Made by a program: the position numbers and the translations under genes. The notes under the pieces are model-generated. The model was not told the DNA's origin. It was given only the letters and a program-made list of their open reading frames with translations, and did not search any database. From a virus, in IMG/VR virus record IMGVR_UViG_3300027985_000312, positions 1 through 22,603 of that record: 22,603 bases of DNA; one strand, given 5' to 3'. Of this stretch, positions 14,382 to 19,885 are shown piece after piece (position 1 is the stretch's first letter; the number at the start of each line of letters is the position of its first letter).

Positions 14382-15063
14382 TATCTCGTCCTGCAAGGAA
14401 TGCTGAAAGCTCGTCGGCGATGTGTTCCCGATACTCGAATGTGTCTGTGTGCTCATGTTGGATCGGACCCCCACCTGCGCCGGTTATCTCGATCACGCCG
14501 GCGCGGCGGTACTTGGGGTTGTTGGCTTCCAGCATCCGTTCCAGCAGCTTGTCGCTGTACTCAAGGATGGTGGCGATCTTGCCGCTGTCTGCTGGGTTTC
14601 CGGTGATCTCGGACAGCCTGATGATACGGCCGCCGGCCATAAGCGGCTTCACAACACCTTCATACGCCCGCCGCCGCGCCTCGGCTTCCAGGGTGTCAGC
14701 TGCCTGCCCTCGGGCGTACTCCCAGTCTGTTGCGAACTGTGGGTCAGCTTCTGCCCATTCGTACGGTGTCTGACGCCTCTTGATGCCTGCTTCAGCACAG
14801 GCCAGTGCGACGATGCCCAGCCGGCCGAACGCCTCTAGGAATCGTGCCTTTTGCTTGGCAACGCGTTCTGCACGGTGATCTGCCGGCGTCGGGATCGCCA
14901 GCGGGTCCAGAATGGCGCGTGTCTGCTTCTTGGTCCGATCCCGCGCGGCCTTACGCTGGCAGGAATCGGAACAGTACTTGCCGCGCTTGCGGGCCTTCTT
15001 GCGGCACCCGTCGCGCGCGCACACGCGATTGTCCGAACCTTCCTGTGGTGTATGGTCAGCCAT
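14302..15063 (-). CDS. terS: Terminase small subunit with N-terminal zinc finger
   Basis: A 253-residue DNA-recognition subunit. ATG 15063 has AGGTGG 5 bases upstream; GTG 15072 is less likely. Residues 15-38 hold a zinc-finger-like C-x4-C-x10-C-x3-C (CARDGC ... YCSDSCQRKAARDR), followed by a basic stretch. Residues 60-130 show a helix-turn-helix pattern typical of terminase small subunits (KQKARFLEAFGRLGIVALAC, AEAGIKRRQTPYEWAEADPQ, FATDWEYARGQAADTLEAEA). Then comes a helical oligomerisation region (SGKIATILEYSDKLLERMLE) and a Gly/Arg-rich tail. Its end overlaps the start of the large subunit. It is the first gene of the packaging operon, behind a structured leader. Confidence 0.88.
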   Translation of the reverse strand: MADHTPQEGSDNRVCARDGCRKKARKRGKYCSDSCQRKAARDRTKKQTRAILDPLAIPTPADHRAERVAKQKARFLEAFGRLGIVALACAEAGIKRRQTPYEWAEADPQFATDWEYARGQAADTLEAEARRRAYEGVVKPLMAGGRIIRLSEITGNPADSGKIATILEYSDKLLERMLEANNPKYRRAGVIEITGAGGGPIQHEHTDTFEYREHIADELSAFLAGRDSAGADGGRGAGRSGLGPERSKKANGT

Positions 15064-15083
15064 TGCGACCACCTGTAGTGTAA

Positions 15084-15098
15084 CGGCACGCTGTGCCG
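15084..15098. promoter_or_regulatory. 15-base palindrome in the terminase leader
   Basis: CGGCAC and GTGCCG are perfect 6-base arms around GCT, 20 bases upstream of the terminase small subunit ATG. The palindrome at 8895-8909 has the same arm length and the same core. It may be an operator or a leader hairpin next to the ribosome binding site. Confidence 0.35.
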
Positions 15099-15108
15099 AA
15101 TGAATGAC

Positions 15109-15147
15109 AAAACCGCAGGCCAGGTGCGGTGGTGGGGCCTACGGTTT
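15109..15147 (-). terminator. Terminator-like hairpin in the leader of the packaging operon
   Basis: On the minus strand AAACCGTAGGCC (complement of 15136-15147) pairs over 12 positions, one of them a G-T wobble, with GGCCTGCGGTTT (complement of 15110-15121) around a 14-base loop. TTTT follows as part of the stem end, then GTCATTCATT. It could end transcription of the upstream accessory operon. It also lies downstream of a promoter candidate, which would suit attenuation or antitermination. Confidence 0.5.
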
Positions 15148-15197
15148 CGGGGGTTCGGAATGGATCACCTCGTGGGGAATCCACCCACGATAGGGTC

Positions 15198-15227
15198 ATA
15201 GTGCGCCCTTTCTCCAAGGATTGTCAA
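15198..15227 (-). promoter_or_regulatory. Sigma70-type promoter candidate for the packaging operon
   Basis: On the minus strand a perfect TTGACA (15222-15227) is followed after 18 bases by CACTAT (15198-15203), a weak -10 box. Transcription would start near 15190 and give a leader of about 130 bases before the terminase small subunit gene. The -35 box is the convincing half. Confidence 0.4.
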
Positions 15228-15238
15228 CAGGGAAACCA

Positions 15239-15451
15239 CTACATGGTGTTGGTGTCGGGTAGCATCATGCCACCTGTTGGGGTCGTGTCCTTGCGCCAGT
15301 TGCCGTACGGTGCCACTACCTCGTGCCCATCATCGAAGCGCACAAGCACGTTGCGCGGACCTGGCCCGACACCCTGGCCGATCTTCGTACCTATCTTGCC
15401 GTACAGCGGGTGTGAATGGTCGCGGTTCACGTATCGCAGGCGCGTGGTCAC
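15239..15451 (-). CDS. Small SH3/KOW-like beta-barrel protein
   Basis: A 70-residue protein with a GTG start that overlaps the TGA of the nuclease gene (GTGA). The sequence HPLYGKIGTKIGQGVGPGPR then NVLVRFDDGHEVVAPYGNWR has the short-strand, Gly-turn pattern of SH3 or KOW-like small barrels. It is the last gene of the accessory operon before the leader region. The family is not recognised and the fold is only suggested by pattern; protein or nucleic-acid binding would be typical of such folds. Confidence 0.6.
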   Translation of the reverse strand: MTTRLRYVNRDHSHPLYGKIGTKIGQGVGPGPRNVLVRFDDGHEVVAPYGNWRKDTTPTGGMMLPDTNTM

Positions 15452-16071
15452 AGCTCATACCGCCTGCGCGGCCGGCCGCCAATGGCGCCCCACACACGAT
15501 GCATGATGCACCGGCGCACATACAGGCGCGCCTGTGTGTCGTCCAGGTGCTCGGCAAGCATCCTGCCAAGACCGTTGCCGCACTTGCGGCTTGGTGCGTC
15601 GCGCCGGCCCATGTCTGACCAATGGCAGTCGGGGCAACGCCAGTGGTTGCGGTAGTACAGGCCCAGTTCCTTGACCTTGGCGGTTGCTTCCGGTTTCCAC
15701 AGCATGCGCAGCATGTGGCGTGTCTCAATGTCGGGGTTCGGCTGTGGTTCACGTTCAACGACCATGTACCCATCGTGCACCGTTATGACGCCCACCCACT
15801 CTGGCAGGTGCTGCAGGCAGTGGTCCGTGAACTTGGGCGCCACGGCGTACGTCAGAAGCTCACACCGCAGCCGGTACTGGTCGAACTGCCACTGGAAGCG
15901 GCCGTCTGTAACGCGGTCGGTGGCGGCTTTGATCTCGTACCCACGCAGGCTGCGCTCGTCCACCACCAGTAGGTCAATCACGCGGGCACCGGTCTGGAAC
16001 TCTGGGTAGGCCACGCCAGATTCGCCGGCCATCAGCATGTCGCAGATCTCGTGGGCGGTAGGATCACTCAC
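15448..16071 (-). CDS. PD-(D/E)XK nuclease, MmcB-like, with C-terminal zinc-binding segment
   Basis: A 207-residue protein with GTG start 16071 overlapping the HNH stop (GTGA). The nuclease core is near residues 22-70: YPEFQTGARVIDLLVVDERS, then GYEIKAATDR. D33 with E46-x-K48 forms the PD-(D/E)XK site, and QFDQYRLRCELLTYAV follows as the conserved helix/strand. This matches MmcB-type DNA-repair nucleases and related phage proteins. Near residue 150 CPDCHWSDMG and later RKCGNG may bind zinc. The C-terminus is very basic (GGRPRRRYEL). It probably cleaves or processes DNA, either in packaging, repair or host DNA breakdown. The fold call is fairly firm; the task is not. Confidence 0.75.
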   Translation of the reverse strand: MSDPTAHEICDMLMAGESGVAYPEFQTGARVIDLLVVDERSLRGYEIKAATDRVTDGRFQWQFDQYRLRCELLTYAVAPKFTDHCLQHLPEWVGVITVHDGYMVVEREPQPNPDIETRHMLRMLWKPEATAKVKELGLYYRNHWRCPDCHWSDMGRRDAPSRKCGNGLGRMLAEHLDDTQARLYVRRCIMHRVWGAIGGRPRRRYEL

Positions 16072-16352
16072 GACACACCCACAGCCGGCGCGTCTGTCTC
16101 GATACAGGCCCACCAGTCTGCGTTCTCGTCCCACTTGAAGTGCAGGCGCTTGTCCTCTGCCTTGCCGTGGCATCCGGTGGTCCCGTCGCCGCACAGGCGT
16201 ATGGTCGGGCCGTGCAGGCCCCCGTCTGCCCTGGGCACTATGTGGTGTTCGGTCAGTGGCTGCAGGATCGTTGCCGGCGCACCGCAGATAGGGCACCACA
16301 GACGGAACAGCACGCTGGGCTTGTCCATCAGTGCTTGCCGGTGCAGGTTCAC
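16068..16352 (-). CDS. HNH endonuclease
   Basis: A 94-residue protein from GTG 16352 (overlapping the methyltransferase TGA); ATG 16328 is the alternative and removes 8 residues. It contains CPICGAPA, then EHHIVPRADGGLHGPTIRLC, then GTTGCHGKAE. This is a complete HNH/McrA-like beta-beta-alpha metal core: a Cys pair, His-His, and Cys-His. Short HNH proteins near terminase genes often assist packaging in HK97-like phages; they can also be restriction or homing nucleases. Here it is coupled to a methyltransferase upstream and a PD-(D/E)XK nuclease downstream. Confidence 0.85.
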   Translation of the reverse strand: MNLHRQALMDKPSVLFRLWCPICGAPATILQPLTEHHIVPRADGGLHGPTIRLCGDGTTGCHGKAEDKRLHFKWDENADWWACIETDAPAVGVS

Positions 16353-16708
16353 GCCAGCATCCGTTCCGCTGCCAGGCACACGTCCATGGACAGTTCGTAG
16401 GGAATCACGGCCCGTTCGGTGGCGTTCGCTTTCCCCTGTGTGCCGAACCGTGACCCACGGTAGCCCGCTTCGTGACACGGCGTGCCATCCGGAAGCGGTC
16501 TGTACGGTGTCGATGGCCACTCCCCGCCGGCGCCTTGTTCCATGTGCCGGCCCTCTGCGTCAACGACGGCCACACGCGACGCCTTACACCGTGGCCGCGG
16601 CTCCCATCCTTCGGGGAACACGCCCCAAAGGTCGGTCGGCTTCTTGGCAACGTTGCCGTACTGACACTGATCGATCGTGACTCGCGGTATCCCGCGCATG
16701 AACGGCAT
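16349..16708 (-). CDS. DNA cytosine methyltransferase, C-terminal part (separate frame)
   Basis: This frame carries the C-terminal half of a phage DNA methyltransferase: LLRQMPFMRGIPRVTIDQCQ then YGNVAKKPTDLWG, CHEAGYRGSRFGTQG, and ERAVIPYELSMDVCLAAE. Cognate proteins read this directly after the catalytic N-terminal domain. Here the N-terminal domain is in another frame, so a +1 shift is needed near 16720-16745. The in-frame ATG at 16708 has no good ribosome binding site, so independent translation is doubtful; the frame is open up to 16885 without a sensible sequence above about 16740. The stop overlaps the start of the HNH gene (GTGA). Confidence 0.65.
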   Translation of the reverse strand: MPFMRGIPRVTIDQCQYGNVAKKPTDLWGVFPEGWEPRPRCKASRVAVVDAEGRHMEQGAGGEWPSTPYRPLPDGTPCHEAGYRGSRFGTQGKANATERAVIPYELSMDVCLAAERMLA

Positions 16709-17051
16709 CTGACGCAGTAGCGCCTGCCAGGGCGTTGATGCTCGTCGGCTCGTGTATCCACCTTTCCCCGCCGGCGCGCAGCAGTGGTTTCCCACAATCC
16801 GCACACGTAGCGGTACAGGTGAACTGGAACCGCACGGCTGCCATACTGAACCCCTCACAGGGTGGTCCGGCCAACACACCGTCATAGGGTCCCTTGGCTA
16901 TGATCTCGTCCCACACCGCGCGATCCCGTATGTCTCCGGTGATCGTGCAGCCGAACTGTGGGCCTATGTCGGTGGTGACAACATCGTGTCCGCGCTCAAT
17001 GAACGCAGCACCAAACCCACCTTCGCCGGTGAACGCGTCAAGTATCCGCAT
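16584..17051 (-). CDS. DNA cytosine methyltransferase, N-terminal catalytic part (frame-disrupted)
   Basis: ATG 17051 overlaps the upstream stop (TGATG). Residues 1-70 hold the SAM-binding motif I (MRILDAFTGEGGFGAAF), motif II (VVTTDI) and the catalytic PPC motif IV (GVLAGPPCEGFSMA, Cys65), so this is a C5 cytosine methyltransferase domain. Then comes CTATCADCGKPLLRAGGERW, unlike the usual helical region and more like a small zinc ribbon. From about residue 110 the frame turns into nonsense, while the true C-terminal half continues in the frame ending at 16349. The ENP/ENV-type motif VI is not clearly present in either frame; WIHEP is the nearest. The gene looks broken by indel and partial loss, unless recoded. 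If active, the enzyme would protect phage DNA. Confidence 0.7.
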   Translation of the reverse strand: MRILDAFTGEGGFGAAFIERGHDVVTTDIGPQFGCTITGDIRDRAVWDEIIAKGPYDGVLAGPPCEGFSMAAVRFQFTCTATCADCGKPLLRAGGERWIHEPTSINALAGATASDAVHARDTASHDRSVSVRQRCQEADRPLGRVPRRMGAAATV

Positions 17052-17389
17052 CAGTCCCCGTCCTTCTCGCGCGGTGTGAACATGTCCTGCTGTCCGAACG
17101 CACACGGCTGGCACGGCGTCGCACTGTCTGCCAGCACGCAGTCCCTGCAATCGCCGCTCGGTATGCCAGGCTTGCGCGGTTCCCACATGTCGCCCTCTTG
17201 CGGCATGTCGGGGAACAGCTGCGCGGCCAGCTCGGACTGTGGTATGGCCTTCTCAATGTCAGCCAGTACCTCGTCACCGCCGCGTCCGCCGTACACGATC
17301 ATGCGTACAGCCAGCATCTGTTCGGGGTCGTTGCGGACACGCCGCGCGCAGGATCGGAACTCTACCTGGGTGACTTTCTTACGTGGCAT
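17051..17389 (-). CDS. Unknown protein with C-terminal Cys cluster
   Basis: A 112-residue protein starting MPRKKVTQVEFRSCARRVRN. Residues 80-97 contain C-x2-C and a second C-x2-C (GDCRDCVLADSATPCQPCAF), a probable zinc-binding knuckle. The start overlaps the upstream gene by 11 bases and the stop overlaps the methyltransferase start, so it is inside a coupled operon. The family is not recognised and no catalytic motif is visible. Confidence 0.65.
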   Translation of the reverse strand: MPRKKVTQVEFRSCARRVRNDPEQMLAVRMIVYGGRGGDEVLADIEKAIPQSELAAQLFPDMPQEGDMWEPRKPGIPSGDCRDCVLADSATPCQPCAFGQQDMFTPREKDGD

Positions 17390-17678
17390 CGCTCGACACC
17401 CCCAGGAACTGCATGCGCGCCAGGGGATCGCGCCAGAAATCGCCGCGCAGCTGGCCTGGGACCTCGGCGGGCGGCATTTCGTCGTACTTGCCTTCCATGA
17501 CCTCGATCACTTCTGCACGTGACGCCGACAGGTCGTGGCCTTCGCCGCTATGCAGGCCGACGATGGAAACCGTGTGCGCCATGACGCGTTCCAGCACCGC
17601 CACGGGGTCGCCGGTCAGCTCCATGTCAATGACCATGCCGCACATACACCACCAGCCGAACCGATATGTTTCCGCCAT
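17379..17678 (-). CDS. Unknown small protein
   Basis: A 99-residue protein starting MAETYRFGWWCMCGMVIDME. The N-terminal W-W-C-M-C-G motif is followed by a helix (DPVAVLERVMAHTVSIVGLH) and a likely second one (SRAEVIEVMEGKYDEMPPAE). The start codon overlaps the stop of the FtsK-gamma-like gene (TGATG) and the end overlaps the next gene by 11 bases. No family is recognised. Translational coupling suggests it is made with the zinc-ribbon/winged-helix protein upstream. Confidence 0.65.
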   Translation of the reverse strand: MAETYRFGWWCMCGMVIDMELTGDPVAVLERVMAHTVSIVGLHSGEGHDLSASRAEVIEVMEGKYDEMPPAEVPGQLRGDFWRDPLARMQFLGVSSDAT

Positions 17679-18421
17679 CAGTCCACCGCCTGTATATCGT
17701 CGCCGTCTTCCAGGTCGTCAACGTCGCCATACCGCAGGCGGTTCAGCTCGTTGGGATCGGTAATCAGGATCTGCCGCGGTATGGTCCCCACAGCAGGCCC
17801 GACGATCCCCAGGCGTTCCAGCGCGTCCAGCAGCACGCCTGCGCGGGCAAATCCTACCTTCAGCCGGCGCTGCAGCAGTGACGCCGACGCCAGGCCGCTG
17901 GTTATCGTCACGTCCGCGGCTTCCCACAGCAGCGGGTCGTCGCCGGCAACGCTTGCACTGACGCCTGGTCCGATCTCGCCAGCGTTCACGCGCGCCGCGG
18001 CCTCGTGCAACACGTCGTCAAGGCCGCCGCCGGTCCTCGGGCGCTCGGGCGGCAGTGGCGGCGTCGGACGAACACCCAGTGGCGGCGCGTCCATGGATTC
18101 CACCGCCGCTTCATGGTTGCCCTCGGCAGTCAGCTTGAAAAAGTCCATCAGCGTGGCGCCCGCGCGTTCATACTCGGCTTCTGCGTCTGCCAGTGCCTTG
18201 GCCTTGCGTTCGCGCTTGTCGCCGGCCGACTGCACCCATGCCTGCAGACGGCGCAGGACGTTGCGGGCGCGGTCGTTTCCGCTGATCTCGAACAGCTGCA
18301 GCTGTCGGTCCATCGCCTGGTCCAGCGGCTGTACTTCGCCGCCGCAGCTCTTGCAGCGCCCGTTCGGCGCTTCGGTGTCGAACGTCCCGCAGTCCAGACA
18401 GACAAACAGTGTTGCATCCAC
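17678..18421 (-). CDS. Zinc-ribbon protein with C-terminal FtsK-gamma-like winged helix
   Basis: A 247-residue protein; ATG 18421 follows GAAAGGGCC. Residues 8-26 form a zinc ribbon (C8-x2-C11 and C23-x2-C26). Residues 50-110 are charged helix, and 112-135 a Pro-rich linker. Residues 161-220 (DDPLLWEAADVTITSGLASA, SLLQRRLKVGFARAGVLLDA, LERLGIVGPAVGTIPRQILI) match the FtsK/SpoIIIE gamma domain, with the sequence logic DPL...A...V....ASASLLQRRL+hGaRA..hhD.LE..GIVGP...PR.hL. In FtsK this winged helix reads the KOPS/SRS DNA signs that orient the motor. Here there is no ATPase part, so it may bind DNA as a regulator or segregation/packaging factor. The C-terminus is acidic. Confidence 0.8.
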   Translation of the reverse strand: MDATLFVCLDCGTFDTEAPNGRCKSCGGEVQPLDQAMDRQLQLFEISGNDRARNVLRRLQAWVQSAGDKRERKAKALADAEAEYERAGATLMDFFKLTAEGNHEAAVESMDAPPLGVRPTPPLPPERPRTGGGLDDVLHEAAARVNAGEIGPGVSASVAGDDPLLWEAADVTITSGLASASLLQRRLKVGFARAGVLLDALERLGIVGPAVGTIPRQILITDPNELNRLRYGDVDDLEDGDDIQAVD

Positions 18422-18433
18422 TGGTGGCCCTTT

Positions 18434-18997
18434 CTACTCGTCGCCGTCAGGTATGGCGGCTTCCGGATCGCACATGCTCGTGCACAGCTTGCTCAGGTCG
18501 ATAGGTGGCGGGTATGAACACGGCGCCGGCGTTCCGAACTCGCAGCCGTCCGTGTCGCCCGTAACCTCTATTGCGTACAGGTGCGCGGACAGGCCGGCCA
18601 GGTTCACCACGTCTGCCAGGTGGCGCATAAGGCCCTCTGGTGTCACCCTGACAAGATCCTGGGCGCGATACTCGCTGCTGAACGCGATTGCGTTGTCCTG
18701 CATGCGGTCGGCACAACCGCCCACCGTCGCACCGTCCATGGTCCTGCCTTCGCGGTCGAACTCAGCCATGCGCTGTTCGGCAAGCACCAACAAGTGCACC
18801 ATGAATGGCCGCACCGACACCTGCACCCGCTCGTCGGTGTTCACCATAGTGTCGGCCGGCACCTTGTGCCCGCAGCCCATGTGAGCGACGCACACGGCGC
18901 CGTCGCGGTAGAACGCGCAGTATTCCTTGCCGTACTCGTCACCCTCTTTGGTGTAGTTCGTACACCGATAATTCACCTGTGAACCCCTTTCGCTCAT
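18434..18997 (-). CDS. Unknown Cys-rich protein
   Basis: ATG 18997 overlaps the preceding stop (ATGA); GTG 18976 has a better site (AAAGGGG at 7 bases) and would remove 7 residues. The 187-residue product has an N-terminal Cys/His cluster (YRCTNYTKEGDEYGKEYCAF, then VCVAHMGCGHKV), a central helical region (VSVRPFMVHLLVLAEQRMAE, MRHLADVVNLAGLSAHLYAI) and further Cys at the C-terminus (CSYPP, KLCTSMC). Zinc binding is likely. No family is recognised. Confidence 0.65.
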   Translation of the reverse strand: MSERGSQVNYRCTNYTKEGDEYGKEYCAFYRDGAVCVAHMGCGHKVPADTMVNTDERVQVSVRPFMVHLLVLAEQRMAEFDREGRTMDGATVGGCADRMQDNAIAFSSEYRAQDLVRVTPEGLMRHLADVVNLAGLSAHLYAIEVTGDTDGCEFGTPAPCSYPPPIDLSKLCTSMCDPEAAIPDGDE

Positions 18998-19152
18998 AGG
19001 AAACGGCCGCCAAGCAGGCCGCCAAGGAACGCGGCCAGCAGCACAGCGGCTGCAAAGTTCGGTCCTCGCGCATCCAACGTGTAGTCGATCACCGAAAGCA
19101 CCAGCAGCACGCATACGATGCCGACAAGCACGCCAAACACGATACCGTTCAC
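18994..19152 (-). CDS. 52-residue double-transmembrane protein (holin-like in shape)
   Basis: GTG 19152 overlaps the preceding TGA (GTGA), and the TGA at the end overlaps the next ATG, so the gene is tied into the operon at both ends. The product has two hydrophobic segments, GIVFGVLVGIVCVLLVLSVI and FAAAVLLAAFLGGLLGG, separated by a short charged turn (DYTLDARGPN), and ends RFL. This shape fits small class II holins or other phage inner-membrane peptides. No lysin gene is nearby, so a holin role is only one possibility; superinfection exclusion or a membrane anchor are others. Confidence 0.65.
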   Translation of the reverse strand: MNGIVFGVLVGIVCVLLVLSVIDYTLDARGPNFAAAVLLAAFLGGLLGGRFL

Positions 19153-19520
19153 CGCCGAACCCCCTTTCGTCCGTGCTTGTTGCGCTTCCGGTTGTTGGTG
19201 CTTGGAGTGCTCCACCGCGTCGTCCATCCAGCGTCCCAGTGGCTCGGGCTGTTGCGGCGGGATCGCTCGATAGCCTTCACACAGCGACGCCAGTACGCTT
19301 CGTCCAGGCACCATCCGTAGATCTCTTGGGCGTCGATGGCGTGTGTTAGGTCTATGCGCATCGACGCGAACCCAGGACCGCGCAACCACACCACCGTCAT
19401 GTCGTCAGTGTTCATGCCCAGGTCGATTGATAGCCCTTCGATAATGGCGCGCAGAAGGTGTAGGCGTTCGCGTCGCCATGCTTTTTCGCGCCGCACCGCC
19501 GGCGAATCCCAGCGGCTCAC
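19149..19520 (-). CDS. Unknown basic protein
   Basis: GTG 19520 overlaps the preceding stop (GTGA), giving 123 residues starting with SRWDSPAVRREKAW after the initiator. The N-terminal half is a basic helix (RREKAWRRERLHLLRAIIEG) followed by a beta-like part (TDDMTVVWLRGPGFASMRID) and a helix with EIYGWCLDEAYWRRCVKAIE. The tail is Asn/Lys/Arg-rich. The frame is open further upstream but that part is a shadow of the VVA0879-like gene. No family is recognised. Confidence 0.6.
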   Translation of the reverse strand: MSRWDSPAVRREKAWRRERLHLLRAIIEGLSIDLGMNTDDMTVVWLRGPGFASMRIDLTHAIDAQEIYGWCLDEAYWRRCVKAIERSRRNSPSHWDAGWTTRWSTPSTNNRKRNKHGRKGVRR

Positions 19521-19885
19521 GACTCCGCCGCCTCGGGTTGACCAAACGGGAACACGCCCGTGGTGCCCCCGTCGGGATCGGTGACGATCACTGGACCGCG
19601 AAACAGACCGTATGCGCACCAGTCGCACTGACCGTCGTCGAGGAACCGGTGCAAACACTCTTGCGCCGCCACGGTCGGGTCCCACTCGTGCATATCGTCG
19701 CCACGGTCCTTTGCTGCCTCGTAGAACTCGCGCACGCTGTGCGTTTCGTGGCACATCGGACACACGAACGTGACGTGCTGTAGGTGCTCCTGGTCGCGGC
19801 CGCCGGCTATGTCGAACAGTCGCGCCTGCCATTCGTCTACCGTGTACGCCGTGCGGTCTTCCAGTGCGGTTTCTGGAATGTTCAC
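19517..19885 (-). CDS. VVA0879-like zinc-binding protein
   Basis: A 122-residue protein with GTG start 19885 overlapping the ATPase stop (GTGA). It has TAYTVDEWQARLFDIAG at the start, FVCPMCHETHSVREFYEA with C42-x2-C45, then QECLHRFLDDGQCDWCAYG with C77 and C87-x2-C90, and closes LFRGPVIVTDPDGGTTGVFP. This matches the VVA0879 family of small phage and bacterial proteins (W at the start, CPxC...HxxSVRxF, C...C, GLFR...V...F-x-F). The function of the family is unknown; zinc binding is probable. Confidence 0.7.
   Translation of the reverse strand: MNIPETALEDRTAYTVDEWQARLFDIAGGRDQEHLQHVTFVCPMCHETHSVREFYEAAKDRGDDMHEWDPTVAAQECLHRFLDDGQCDWCAYGLFRGPVIVTDPDGGTTGVFPFGQPEAAES

Larger units (their letters stand above)
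15064..15238. other. Intergenic leader before the terminase genes
   Basis: A 175-base non-coding stretch, one of the few real gaps in the window. Read in the minus direction it holds a promoter candidate, a small hairpin GTGGG/CCCAC near 15170-15190, the terminator-like stem, and the 15-base palindrome, ending at the ribosome binding site AGGTGG. The layout suggests the main regulatory point between the accessory genes and the packaging/head operon. Confidence 0.5.

Noticed and set aside
16405-16806. A third minus-strand frame across the methyltransferase
   Set aside because: Arg/Ser-rich without motifs, and it is the remaining frame of a region where the two others carry methyltransferase sequence.
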